Assembly: GCA_045128735.1 (NCBI GenBank)
Contig: JBGVRT010000089.1
Coordinates: forward strand, 1-64,000
Length of the DNA: 64,000 bases
Direction: 5' to 3'
Source: RGIG8775 sp045128735
GTDB taxonomy: Bacteria; Bacillota; Clostridia; Oscillospirales; CAG-272
The number at the start of each line of letters is the position of its first letter. The first letter of the stretch is position 1. The position numbers and the translations under genes are program-made. Positions 42,307-52,000 of the stretch are shown here, piece after piece. A model generated the notes under the pieces. The model did not search any database. It was not told the origin of the DNA and worked only from the letters and a program-made list of their open reading frames with translations.

Positions 42307-43587
42307 TTACTTTTTTATATCTTTTCTCACGGTCGCGCTTCTTGCGTGAGCCGAAAGTCCTTCCTTTTCGGCGAAATACGCAACGTCGTCGCAAACCTTG
42401 AGAAGCGCATCCTCGGTGTAGTAGGTAAACTGCGATTTCTTTACGAAGTCGTCAACCGAAAGGGGGCTTGAAAATCTTGCCGTTCCGCTTGTGGGAAGGG
42501 TGTGGTTCGGCCCCGCGAAATAGTCACCGAGAGCCTCGGGGCAGTTTTTGCCGAGGAATATTGAGCCTGCGTGCTTTACCGCGTCAAGATAATCAAAAGG
42601 ATTGTCAACGCAGACCTCAAGATGCTCGGGGGCTAAGCGATTGGAAATTTCCACTGCCTCGGGAATGTCCTTGGTGATAATAATTTTGCCGTTATTGTCA
42701 ATAGAAGTCCTTGCGATTTCTGCTCTCGGAAGAAGTGCTATCTGTCTGTCAAGCTCGGAGGCAACCTCGTCCGCAAGCTTTTCGGAGTCGGTGACAAGCA
42801 CTGCGCTTGCCATTTTGTCGTGCTCTGCCTGCGAAAGCATATCCGCCGCAACAACGCGAGGGTCGCAGGTGCCGTCGGCGATAATAAGTATCTCGCTGGG
42901 TCCCGCTATCATATCAATGGCAACTCTGCCGAACACCTGCTTTTTTGCCTCTGCAACGAAGGCGTTACCCGGTCCGACTATCTTGTCCACCTTGGGCACG
43001 CTCTCTGTGCCGTAAGCAAGCGCGGCAACCGCCTGCGCTCCGCCTATTTTGAACACTCTGTCCACTCCCGCAATTTTTGCCGCGGCAAGGATAACGGGAT
43101 TGACCTTTCCGTCCTTTGAGGGAGGAGTCACCATTACAATCTCGGAACAGCCCGCAATCTTTGCGGGAATACAGTTCATAAGCACCGACGAGGGGTAAGC
43201 CGCCGTACCGCCCGGAACGTAAAGTCCCACCTTTTCAATCGGCATTACTTTCTGCCCCTTTACCACGCCGTTTTCTTCGGTGACAACGAAGCTGTTACGT
43301 ACCTGATGGCGGTGGAACGCCTCGATATTCACCGCTGCACGGCGGATAACGTCCTTAAATTCTTCATCAACGAGAGCCATTGCCTCGTCAAGCTCTGCCT
43401 CGCTCACCTCAAGGGCAGCAAGCTGTGCCTTATCGAATTTTTCGCAATACTTATAAAGCGCACTGTCACCGTTTGCGGCTACGTCGGCGATTATCTCCGA
43501 GACCACCGCCGAGGTGTCAAGCCCTTTTATATCTCTGAGGAATATTTCCTTTTCGTTTACCTCATTGTATTTGTATATCTTTATCAT
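42307..43587 (-). CDS. hisD: Histidinol dehydrogenase
   Basis: 426 residues from the ATG at 43587, which shares ATGA with the hisG stop; an ATG-less upstream extension is rejected. VGLYVPGGTAAYPSSVLMN, DMIAGPSEILIIADG, DMLSQAEHDKMASAVLVTDS and GPNHTLPTSGTARFSSPLSVDDFVKK are strong family blocks including the zinc ligands. It performs the last two oxidations to histidine. Confidence 0.96.
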   Translation of the reverse strand: MIKIYKYNEVNEKEIFLRDIKGLDTSAVVSEIIADVAANGDSALYKYCEKFDKAQLAALEVSEAELDEAMALVDEEFKDVIRRAAVNIEAFHRHQVRNSFVVTEENGVVKGQKVMPIEKVGLYVPGGTAAYPSSVLMNCIPAKIAGCSEIVMVTPPSKDGKVNPVILAAAKIAGVDRVFKIGGAQAVAALAYGTESVPKVDKIVGPGNAFVAEAKKQVFGRVAIDMIAGPSEILIIADGTCDPRVVAADMLSQAEHDKMASAVLVTDSEKLADEVASELDRQIALLPRAEIARTSIDNNGKIIITKDIPEAVEISNRLAPEHLEVCVDNPFDYLDAVKHAGSIFLGKNCPEALGDYFAGPNHTLPTSGTARFSSPLSVDDFVKKSQFTYYTEDALLKVCDDVAYFAEKEGLSAHARSATVRKDIKK

Positions 43588-44219
43588 TGTTTTTCCTCTG
43601 TCCTGCAATACTCTTCAATTCTTTCGCAAAGCTCGCATATCTCAGCGTTCTTGAACTTGTAGCTTGCCTTGTTGGCAATAAGCCTTGCGCTTATTGGAAC
43701 TATAGTCTCGATAGGCTCAAGGTCGTTTTCTATCAGTGTTTTTCCCGTTTCAACTATATCGACTATAACGTCGGAAAGTCCTAAAATGGGGGCAAGCTCT
43801 ATAGAGCCGTTAAGCTTGATTATGTCGATTATACGGCTTTTCTGTGCGTAATAATTCTTTGCTATGTGTGTGAATTTTGTCGCCACGCGAAGTGTTTTCT
43901 GTGGGTCGTCACGGAAGCCCTTTTTCGCGGCTACCGCCATACGGCATTTGCCCATTCCAAGGTCGCAAAGCTCGTAAACGTCGGGCGAATACTCAAGCAG
44001 AATATCCTTACCCGCCACGCCTATGTCCGCAGCACCGCGTTCAACGTAGATAGCTACGTCAGACGGCTTTACCCAGAAATATCTGACACCGACCTCCTCG
44101 TTCTCGAAGATGAGCTTTCGGTTCTCCTCGTGTATCGAGGGGCACTCATAGCCTGTAGCGGCGAATATATCATAAACCTTCTCCCCGAGTCTGCCCTTGG
44201 GGAGAGCAACGTTAATCAT
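43584..44219 (-). CDS. hisG: ATP phosphoribosyltransferase, short catalytic form
   Basis: 211 residues from MINVALPKGRLGEKVYDIF. GAADIGVAGKDIL and the PRPP site DVIVDIVETGKTLIENDLEPIETI are seen. This short form lacks the C-terminal regulatory domain and depends on HisZ, encoded just upstream with an eight-base overlap. It catalyses the committed step of histidine synthesis. Confidence 0.95.
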   Translation of the reverse strand: MINVALPKGRLGEKVYDIFAATGYECPSIHEENRKLIFENEEVGVRYFWVKPSDVAIYVERGAADIGVAGKDILLEYSPDVYELCDLGMGKCRMAVAAKKGFRDDPQKTLRVATKFTHIAKNYYAQKSRIIDIIKLNGSIELAPILGLSDVIVDIVETGKTLIENDLEPIETIVPISARLIANKASYKFKNAEICELCERIEEYCRTEEKQ

Positions 44220-45339
44220 TGTTTTCAAGGATTTCAAAGCCTCCTCTTCTGACTGCGGCAAGCTGTCTGTATTTTACACCGCCGTCGTTTTTCATCTGCA
44301 CCTTAACCGACTTTCCATAGCTTGACAAAAGCTTTACCGCGTCGATTATATCCTTGGGCAGAGCGCCGCTTTCGTAGGTAAGTAAAACGTCTACGTCAAA
44401 ATACTCATCGCTGTCACCAAAGCGCTCAAGCAAATCGAGATAAACCGCAAAGCCGATAGCCCCAGAGCTCTTGCCCATCTTCTTAAGCAGATTGTCATAT
44501 CTTCCACCCGAAAGCACGCCCGTGGGAATACCGTCGATAAATCCGCGGAAAATTATGCCGTTATAATAATTCATATCGTTAACGATAGAGAAATCAAGGA
44601 AAACTCTGTCGTCAAAGCCGTAAATGCGGATAATGTCAACAAGCTGTGCAAGCTCATCGTAAGCGGCGCGCATCTCGTCGTTTCTGACAAGGGGCAAAAG
44701 CTCACCGAGGGTCTTTGCCACAGGTCCGTAGAGCTTTGTCAAATGACAAATGCCCTCGCACGCGTTTTCGCTTATTCCAGCATCCTCGCAAAGAGCGCGA
44801 ATAGCGTGGATATTCTTTTCGCCCATAAGTCCAAGAAGATTGCGGCGAGTAACCTCGTTGTCGCAAACCGACTCAAGGAAAGCAGAAACAAAGCCGAGAT
44901 GCGACAGGTCAAGCACGTATTTTTTACTTATCTGCTCAAGGCTTTTTGCCGCAAGCATTACGACCTCGCCCACCGAATAGGTGTCAATGTCGCCAATGCA
45001 CTCAAGTCCCGTCTGCATTATCTCCTTAAATGCTCCGTCGCCCTGAGACGTACGGTAAACGTGCTCGTTGTAATACACCTTTTGTATTCCCTCTCCGCTG
45101 TCCTTTGAGTTCTTTACTATAGAAAGAGTTACGTCGGGTTTAAGCGCCATAAGCTTTCCGTCGGTATCGGTAAAGGTCAGCACGTTTTCGCTGACAAGAA
45201 AGCTCTTGTTCTGAACGTAGAGGTCGTACTCCTCAAATTTGCTTATTTTATATCTTACGTATCCGTATTTGCGGTAGAGCTGACCAAGCCCAAAGGCGGC
45301 ACGCTCACCGTTTTCAAACACAAGCTCATCAAATTTCAT
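44212..45339 (-). CDS. hisZ: ATP phosphoribosyltransferase regulatory subunit
   Basis: 375 residues from the ATG at 45339 (GAGGAAC upstream). It is a histidyl-tRNA synthetase-like protein: YRKYGYVRYKISKFEEYD, LMALKPDVTLSIVKN, VYRTSQGDGAFKEIMQTGLECIG and SGGRYDNLLKKMG match HisRS motifs 2 and 3 without the anticodon-binding domain. It activates the short HisG and senses histidine. Confidence 0.94.
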   Translation of the reverse strand: MKFDELVFENGERAAFGLGQLYRKYGYVRYKISKFEEYDLYVQNKSFLVSENVLTFTDTDGKLMALKPDVTLSIVKNSKDSGEGIQKVYYNEHVYRTSQGDGAFKEIMQTGLECIGDIDTYSVGEVVMLAAKSLEQISKKYVLDLSHLGFVSAFLESVCDNEVTRRNLLGLMGEKNIHAIRALCEDAGISENACEGICHLTKLYGPVAKTLGELLPLVRNDEMRAAYDELAQLVDIIRIYGFDDRVFLDFSIVNDMNYYNGIIFRGFIDGIPTGVLSGGRYDNLLKKMGKSSGAIGFAVYLDLLERFGDSDEYFDVDVLLTYESGALPKDIIDAVKLLSSYGKSVKVQMKNDGGVKYRQLAAVRRGGFEILENND

Positions 45340-45352
45340 TTTTGTTCCTCTG

Positions 45353-45646
45353 TCAATCCTTTTTTTCAAGGCGCGAAAGCACCGTTTTGTATCCGCCCGT
45401 ACCGTAGCTGTAGCTTCGGTTTACGCGGCTTATGGTTGCCGTGCTTGCTCCCGTTTCCTCGGCTATCTTATTGTAAACAGCCTGCTCGGAAAGCATTTTC
45501 GCAACCACCACGCGCTGTGAGATGTCAAGTATCTCCTTGGTGGTCATAAGGTCCTCGAGAAATGCTCTGCACTCCTCCTCATTTTCAAGCGTCATCATTG
45601 CCTTTATAAGAAGCTTTACGCTTTCGCTGTCAAGTATATGTGCCAA
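45353..45646 (-). CDS. yerC: TrpR-like regulator YerC, probable histidine repressor
   Basis: 97 residues. LLIKAMMTLENEEECRAFLEDLMTTKEILDISQRVVVAKMLSEQAVYNKIAEETGASTATISRVNRSYSYGTGGY is the YerC/YecD branch of the TrpR family, with the helix-turn-helix at about 50-75. It is the first gene of the histidine operon, 13 bp before hisZ. In Clostridia a TrpR-family protein called HisR has been proposed to repress histidine synthesis; position here supports that role for this protein. Confidence 0.9.
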   Translation of the reverse strand: MAHILDSESVKLLIKAMMTLENEEECRAFLEDLMTTKEILDISQRVVVAKMLSEQAVYNKIAEETGASTATISRVNRSYSYGTGGYKTVLSRLEKKD

Positions 45647-45680
45647 AATTTATACCTCGCTTTCACTTTATCACTTTAAT

Positions 45681-45709
45681 ATGATAACACAATAAACCGA
45701 TAAAGTCAA
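45681..45709 (-). promoter_or_regulatory. Sigma-A promoter of the histidine operon
   Basis: TTGACT (45704-45709), 17-bp spacer, TATCAT (45681-45686) on the minus strand, 34 bp before the yerC ATG. Confidence 0.75.
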
Positions 45710-45722
45710 TAGTTTTTTTGTT

Positions 45723-45742
45723 TTTTGTATACATATACAAAA
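45723..45742. promoter_or_regulatory. Palindrome in the his/ytvI divergent region
   Basis: TTTTGTATACATATACAAAA is a perfect inverted repeat (8-bp arms, 4-bp centre), 13 bp upstream of the histidine-operon -35 and on the 5' side of the ytvI leader. It is the best candidate operator for a regulator acting on one or both genes; assignment to YerC is inference. Confidence 0.45.
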
Positions 45743-45839
45743 CGAATTAAAAAAAAGCCTGCAAATAATTAAAAATGCTGATTTTTTACGCTCTGTGCGG
45801 CATAATAATGTTAAGAGAACAAAAAGCTTGGAGGTCTGA

Positions 45840-46955
45840 ATGAGAGTAGATTGGCAAAGGCTAGCGTCGATTGGCATATGCTTTACGCTTGCGGCGGTTT
45901 TTATATTTCTTTTGGGAAAGTACATCGCAACTGCTTTTCTTCCTTTTCTCATTGCCTGGCTTATGGCATTGTTTACAAACTACGCCGCATCGGCGCTTTC
46001 CGCAAGAATCAAGCTTCCCCAAAAGCTTTGCTCGGCTGGTGTGCTTATTCTGCTTTTTCTTCTGATAGGTCTTCTTCTTTATCTCGGGATAAACCGCTTT
46101 ATTGACGAGATTGAAAAATTTATCGGCAATCTGACAAAAGACGGCGTTATAACGCAAAGCCTATCCACACTTGCCAACGACCTTAACAGCATTGGTGAAC
46201 GCCTGCCGTTCATAAAACACCTGAAGGAGCAGGATCACGCCGCAGGCTTTGGCAACAAACTTGACGAAATGATAACCTCGTTCCTCAAGGGCTTTGCCTC
46301 CGACCTCGGCACGGCAATGACCTCGTTTGCCGCGCGAGCTATACGCTCTCTGCCGTCAATTCTGCTCTTTATCATAATCACCGTTATTGCCTCGTTTTAC
46401 TTTTCGCTTGATTTCGAAGCAATGAACCAAAGGCTTGCGCTTCTTATGCCAAAAGCAATACAAAAAAAGCTTCCACGGCTGAAGGTACAGACAAAATCGC
46501 TTGCGGCGAGGTATCTAAAAGCCTACTCCATTCTTATGGTACTGACCTTTTTCGAGCTTTTTATCGGGCTTTCTCTAATTGGTGCGGACTACGCTCTGCT
46601 GTTGGCGACGGTCATTTCTCTGCTTGACGTGCTTCCCGTTCTCGGCGTTGGCACCGTGCTTATCCCTTGGGCGGTTTTCTGTTTTTTTACCTACGACTTC
46701 GGGCGCGGGCTTGCGCTTGTGATACTTTGGGGAGTTGTCACGGTAATAAGGCAAATTGCCGAGCCCAAAATCGTTGGGGGAACTATAGGTCTGCACCCTG
46801 CGGCTACGCTTATCGGTATGTACGTGGGATTCAGGCTGTTCGGCATTGCGGGAATGTTTCTCGCCCCTGCGGCTATCATTGCCGCCAAGGCATATTTTGG
46901 AGGAAAATACGTGGTATCGGGCGCGTCGGCTCTTGACAACGGCACAAAAAAGTGA
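45840..46955 (+). CDS. ytvI: AI-2E family/YtvI-like integral membrane protein
   Basis: 371 residues, about seven or eight membrane segments. VGGTIGLHPAATLIGMYVGFRLFGIAGMFLAPAA at the C-terminus is the AI-2E transporter family signature in the form seen in the sporulation protein YtvI. The amphipathic loop between membrane segments 3 and 4 (about 90-150) is also typical. YtvI is expressed in Bacillus sporulation, but its role is unknown. The ATG has GGAGG nine bases upstream. Confidence 0.8.
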   Translation: MRVDWQRLASIGICFTLAAVFIFLLGKYIATAFLPFLIAWLMALFTNYAASALSARIKLPQKLCSAGVLILLFLLIGLLLYLGINRFIDEIEKFIGNLTKDGVITQSLSTLANDLNSIGERLPFIKHLKEQDHAAGFGNKLDEMITSFLKGFASDLGTAMTSFAARAIRSLPSILLFIIITVIASFYFSLDFEAMNQRLALLMPKAIQKKLPRLKVQTKSLAARYLKAYSILMVLTFFELFIGLSLIGADYALLLATVISLLDVLPVLGVGTVLIPWAVFCFFTYDFGRGLALVILWGVVTVIRQIAEPKIVGGTIGLHPAATLIGMYVGFRLFGIAGMFLAPAAIIAAKAYFGGKYVVSGASALDNGTKK

Positions 46956-46979
46956 TATTATAACACCGAGGTGAATTTT

Positions 46980-47909
46980 ATGAAAATATACAAAAATATA
47001 ACCGAGCTCATTGGCGGAACACCGCTTTTTGAGCCCACAAATTACGAAAAAGACAATAGGCTTTCCGCCACCTTGTTTTGCAAGCTTGAATACCTCAATC
47101 CCGCAGGAAGTGTTAAAGACCGCGCGGCGCTCTCTATGATTGAGGCGGCAGAGGCTTCGGGCGAGCTTAAGGAAGGCTCGGTAATAATCGAGCCAACAAG
47201 CGGAAACACGGGAATCGGGCTTGCGGCAATAGCGGCTTTTCGAGGATACAGGGTAATACTAACAATGCCCGAAACAATGAGTATTGAGCGCAGAAAACTG
47301 CTTGCGGCTTACGGCGCCGAGATAGTTCTCACTGAGGGAAAGCTCGGTATGCAAGGCGCGGTTGACAAGGCGAACGAGCTTGCAAGGGATATCCCCCAAA
47401 GCTTTATCCCCTCTCAGTTTGACAACAAGGAAAACGCAAACGCGCACGTAAAGACCACGGGCCCCGAAATATGGAGCGACACCGACGGAAAGATAGATAT
47501 TTTCGTTGCGGGTGTTGGCACGGGCGGCACACTTACGGGCGTGGGAAGATATCTCAAATCACAGTCACCCCACGTAAAGATAATTGCGGTTGAACCAAAG
47601 GATTCTCCGCTTCTGTCCGAGGGTCGCGCGGGTGCGCACGGCATTCAAGGAATAGGCGCAAATTTCGTTCCCTCTCTGCTTGACCGCGAAATATACGACG
47701 AGGTGATAACCGTAACCAACAACGATGCGTACGCGGCGGCGCGTGCACTCGCAAGGCGCGAGGGTATTCTTGTTGGAATAAGCTCGGGTGCGGCACTCCA
47801 CGCGGCAACAGAGCTTGCCAAGCGCGCGGAAAACAAGGGAAAAGTCATTGTTGCGCTTCTTCCCGACACAGGTGACAGATATTTGTCTACCCCGTTGTTT
47901 GACAATTGA
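46980..47909 (+). CDS. cysK: Cysteine synthase
   Basis: 309 residues from the ATG at 46980; a GTG three codons earlier lies inside the Shine-Dalgarno and is rejected. ITELIGGTPLF, the PLP lysine 46 in NPAGSVKDRAA, TSGNTG at 73-78 and GVGTGGTLTGVGRYL are all present, and SSGAAL sits near the C-terminus. It makes cysteine from O-acetylserine and sulfide. It lies 24 bp after ytvI and has no serine acetyltransferase neighbour. Confidence 0.93.
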   Translation: MKIYKNITELIGGTPLFEPTNYEKDNRLSATLFCKLEYLNPAGSVKDRAALSMIEAAEASGELKEGSVIIEPTSGNTGIGLAAIAAFRGYRVILTMPETMSIERRKLLAAYGAEIVLTEGKLGMQGAVDKANELARDIPQSFIPSQFDNKENANAHVKTTGPEIWSDTDGKIDIFVAGVGTGGTLTGVGRYLKSQSPHVKIIAVEPKDSPLLSEGRAGAHGIQGIGANFVPSLLDREIYDEVITVTNNDAYAAARALARREGILVGISSGAALHAATELAKRAENKGKVIVALLPDTGDRYLSTPLFDN

Positions 47910-47999
47910 CAAAAACAGCCAAAAGGTGATTTATTTCGCAATAAAATGAGCCAATAGATAACTTTCTCAAAATTATTTATTAAAAATCGCAAAAAAGCA

Positions 48000-48028
48000 T
48001 TGAATTTTACACGCAATTGTAGTATAAT
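48000..48028 (+). promoter_or_regulatory. Sigma-A promoter of the 77-residue orphan
   Basis: TTGAAT (48000-48005), 17-bp spacer, TATAAT (48023-48028), 40 bp before the ATG. Confidence 0.8.
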
Positions 48029-48067
48029 ATTCTCGTTAAATAATTTGAAAGAAAGGAGTCCCACATT

Positions 48068-48301
48068 ATGCAGAAAAAGCTTTGCAAGGTCGTTTACGAC
48101 ACAGATAACGCCACCATAGTTAAAAAGGTTACTGTCGGCAATTTCGGAGAAACCACGGGATACGAGGAAACCCTCTATCAGACACCTAACGGTCTTTATT
48201 TCGTATATGTAAACGGCGGCGAGGACTCGCCCTACACCAAAGAGGACATTATGCGTCTTTCCAAGGAAAAGGCTGAGGCTTGGCTCAAGGAACATAACTG
48301 A
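48068..48301 (+). CDS. Small conserved-looking protein, function unknown
   Basis: 77 residues, soluble, no signal or membrane segment. QKKLCKVVYDTDNATIVKKVTVGNFGETTGYEETLYQTPNGLYFVYVNGGEDSPYTKEDIMRLSKEKAEAWLKEH suggests a strand-rich body and a C-terminal helix. A strong GAAAGGAG ribosome site, its own near-consensus promoter and a tight terminator show it is a real monocistronic gene. I do not recognise its family. Confidence 0.75.
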   Translation: MQKKLCKVVYDTDNATIVKKVTVGNFGETTGYEETLYQTPNGLYFVYVNGGEDSPYTKEDIMRLSKEKAEAWLKEHN

Positions 48302-48309
48302 TAAAAGTG

Positions 48310-48332
48310 AGGACGTCTGCAAAAGACGTCCT
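48310..48332 (+). terminator. Terminator of the 77-residue orphan
   Basis: AGGACGTCT (48310-48318) pairs perfectly with AGACGTCCT (48324-48332), followed by TATTTCATTTT; 8 bp after the stop. Confidence 0.75.
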
Positions 48333-48364
48333 TATTTCATTTTCAAGCTAAACAGGAGCAAAAG

Positions 48365-48934
48365 ATGCAATACGAACAGTACGTCAAATTTTTGAATACG
48401 ATAGAGAAATTAAAGTGCAATACAAGACATTCGTGGAACTCAAACGGACGGCAGGAAAGCGTCGCCGAGCATTCGTGGCGCTTGGCGGTAATGGCAATGC
48501 TATGCCGCGACGAGTACCCCGATGCAAACATTGACAAGGTTATAAAAATGTGTCTCGTTCACGATTTCGGCGAAGCGATAACGGGCGACATTCCCGCATT
48601 CTTCAAAACCGAAGCCGACGAGGCGGAGGAAGAAAACGCCATCGACTCACTTTTAGGAATGCTTCCCGACGGCATTGCCGACGGGCTTGGCGAGCTTTTT
48701 GCCGAAATGAACGCAATGGAGACTACAGAAGCAAGATTATACAAGGCGCTTGACAATCTTGAGGCGCTTGTTTCCCACAACGAAGCCGACATATCCACCT
48801 GGTTGCCACGCGAATATAAGGACAATCTGACCTACGGCGAAAAGAATTGCGAGTTCAGCGATTGGACAAAGGGGTTAAAGGCATACATAAAATCTCAGGC
48901 GATTGAGAAAATGAAAAACGAGGGCGATCGGTGA
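48365..48934 (+). CDS. HD-domain phosphohydrolase, YfbR/HDDC2 type
   Basis: 189 residues. ESVAEHSWRLAVMAML supplies His36, CLVHDFGEAITGDIP the His66-Asp67 pair, and KALDNLEALVSHNEADISTW the last Asp of the HD metal site. The layout matches 5'-deoxynucleotidase-like proteins (YfbR, HDDC2) that dephosphorylate deoxynucleoside monophosphates. It has no operon partner; an adjoining terminator upstream separates it from the small orphan. Confidence 0.88.
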   Translation: MQYEQYVKFLNTIEKLKCNTRHSWNSNGRQESVAEHSWRLAVMAMLCRDEYPDANIDKVIKMCLVHDFGEAITGDIPAFFKTEADEAEEENAIDSLLGMLPDGIADGLGELFAEMNAMETTEARLYKALDNLEALVSHNEADISTWLPREYKDNLTYGEKNCEFSDWTKGLKAYIKSQAIEKMKNEGDR

Positions 48935-48969
48935 TATACAATTTCACTATAGTCACCTATACTTAATGA

Positions 48970-48998
48970 AAAGGGCTGAGTCAATGACTCAGCCCTTT
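48970..48998. terminator. Bidirectional terminator, GGGGCTGAGT family
   Basis: AAAGGGCTGAGT (48970-48981) pairs perfectly with ACTCAGCCCTTT (48987-48998), lying between two convergent genes; T-rich DNA follows on both strands. Confidence 0.85.
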
Positions 48999-49005
48999 GA
49001 TTTTG

Positions 49006-52000
49006 TTAGTTTGCGCCGTAGAGCGCGGGGTTATAATCGAAGAAATAAGAGTTGCTTATATTCCAAATCTCTCCCTTGGGAACGATTGACTTTCCGCTTG
49101 GAGTAACGAAGGATGCATACCACTTGTTATCTCCCTGCTGCAGTCTTATCGCAAGATTGGAGTTTCCTGCCTTAACGCTGGCATCATCGATAACAAAGCC
49201 TACAAGTCCGTATAATCCCGAATAATTACCTTTGGGGTTACCGAGATACTCCACGTATCTGTTGGTTGTACTTTGACCGAGATTTACATTTACGGTTTTA
49301 GTAAGCGAAGGATCATAATCATAATCATCCGCTGTTACGTCAACGTAAAGATTCTCGCCGCCGTTAGCATCGAGAAGTCGGGCATACGCTCCTATAAGAT
49401 TTGCGTCGTCGTTTACCGTAGAAGCACTCTTAAGCGCTGTGTTTATTCTGTAAACGGTTGCCATCTGCAAATAGGTATCGTCTACTCTTGGCTGATAGTC
49501 CTCCGCAAGGAACTCTACCTGCTGTTCAAGCTTGATTCCAAGAGTGTTGACAAGATATTTCTGATTGTGAAGCATTACGTCATTCTCTTCGGTATCGCAA
49601 CGGTTTATAATGGTGCTCTCTATCATTTCAAAATGAGTAATACCCTCATATTTTCCCGCCTGTGTGGTATCGATACGCACACCGTCGGCAAAGAAATCTA
49701 CAAACACCATATTTTCATCACCGTGGAATCCGCCGACAAAGTCCTTTGCATGTGTTCCCTTCCAGCTCTCGCTTGCGGCAAGAGATATCTCACCGGTAGC
49801 GAGAACGTCGAATATTGAACCGCCAAAGCTACCGTCACTATTCTTTTTTACAAGACTTGCGCCCACAATACGGTAAAGATCCTTGTTGTTCTGCGAATTG
49901 CTTTTACCGTTGTAATAATCATAGTCGTTAACACCCTTGTTCTCATAGGTGAAACTATACTTGATGTAATAATCACCGCTTGACTCGCTTGCCTGTACGT
50001 ACGCCTCTACATTGCCGTACTTATTGCCAACCGTGGGGGCATAAACGATAACGTCAACAGCACCCTCACGTGCAAGCGCGGGAGGAGTTGTAAGCTCACC
50101 GCAGATATTCATCGTATTGATTCTTACAAAGTCGCCGCCGCTCTTCTTGACTATTTTGAAACTGTAAGTGCCCTTTGCAAGTCTTTCGGCAAGCACAAGT
50201 GTGTGGTGACCGAACTCAAGAGTTACGTTTTCCTTTGTGCGAACACCGTTAACGTAAACATCAAACTTGCTGTTTGTCGCCACCTCACCGAAGGAGTTTG
50301 TAATGTCAAGGCTGACCTCGCCCTCGCAGTTTGCGGCAAAGGCAAACTCGGCGTTAAGTCCGTTAAATTCAAGCGCGCCGTCGTTCGTATAATCAATATA
50401 CTCCGTAGTGGTAAAGTTGCCCGAAAGGTGGTCTCCCATAGGTCTTACCGTCTTATGCTCGGTATCGCATATCCACTTGGTCATATTATCATCACTGAAG
50501 TCAACGTCAAGTGTAACCTCGGAGGAATAGGTCTTTACGCCGTTTACGGTCGTAAAGGGTGTTACCACAAGCTTTACGGCGTTTTCGCTCGTAACCTTTG
50601 TAATATTTGCTGTGAAGAAATAGCGGTATCCGTAATCGCGTGGATAAACAACGCGTTCAACATTATTTACCACCTCTGTTATAGAGGAGTAAACCGTATC
50701 GGTGGAAACCGTGCGCGTTTCGTTGGAAATCAAGTTGCCCTCGGTATCGTAAACCTCGATATCGAAGCCCGTGCCTCCGTAGTAGAGCATATCAAGTCCC
50801 GCAACGAGACGGATATCGCGCTCGGAGGTGGAGACCTGAACGCCGACGAACTCTGCCTTTTCGCTTTCGTCAACGTAATAAAGCTCAACGTCCTTAAGCT
50901 CAAGAGTACCTATGAAATTTTGGGGGAAGCTAACTGTTCTCAAACGAGTTTCATAAGAGTCCATTCGGTAAAGCTCAGGTCTTGAAAGCTGAACCTTGTC
51001 AGCAAGCACGATTTCACCGCTGTCATTCTTATAATAAGGAATTGTGCCGTCATATCTACAGCTTATATGTCCCGCATTGCTGTCGTAAATTATCGCAAGA
51101 TTTTTCCACTCGGTCTGCGACACGGTAATTGGCGTTCCCGCCTCATCGCAAAGCACGTGTTTGTTAAGCAGCTTTATCTGTCCGAGACCTGTAACGTACA
51201 AAAGATTTTCTCCCAAATTGCTCGTGGAGCCTGCCCCGTCAACCCGTCTGAGGAAAGCGAGCTCTACGCTGGGCGAGGAGGCTGTAGCGTCCTTATGTGG
51301 AATAAATCTGAGGTTGTATTCCATTACAACCGCGCTGTCCTCAAAATAATCGGTAAGATAGATATCCGAGAACTTTTGACTGCCCGCGGTCTGCAAGTCA
51401 AATCGATAATACTTATATTCCTCACCGCTGACGGGGTCTTTATCTGTCTTTATTGAAGCATAGGTGGAGTGGGTAGTGGATAATGTGTTAAACGGCCCCG
51501 GATCCATAATACCCGATCCACCATACTTGCCGCTATCTTTCGCCGTGAAGACGTTGGGATCCATTTTGAAAATCCTTCCGCTTCTGTCGGCAAGCTCACG
51601 CTTAAGGTCAGCGTGAATGTAAAGCTCGGCTATTTCTGTGTTTGATGGGAACACAATAGCCAAATTCTCTATATCTGTATTTGCGGGCAATGTCGTCGAA
51701 TAGCTTGCAACCCCCACAAACGTGCCGTCCACAAAGAGCGATGCGGTAGTAGCTGACGAGAAGGTAGCTGATACGTCGCTGAATCCGTCGCTTTCAAGAG
51801 TGCATACGGGCTGAGGCGTTTTGAGACCTCCGCTGACAACGAAATTGCCTTCCTTAAGGTAAACGAAATTAGCTTTGAGTTTGTTCACGGCAACGCCCAT
51901 AAGCCAAGTATTTGCAGGAGACGTTCTGATTCTCGCCTCAACGTTGAAGCCGTCAATAGAGGTGGTGTTGGTTGCCATGGATTTAGCTAATACACCGTTG

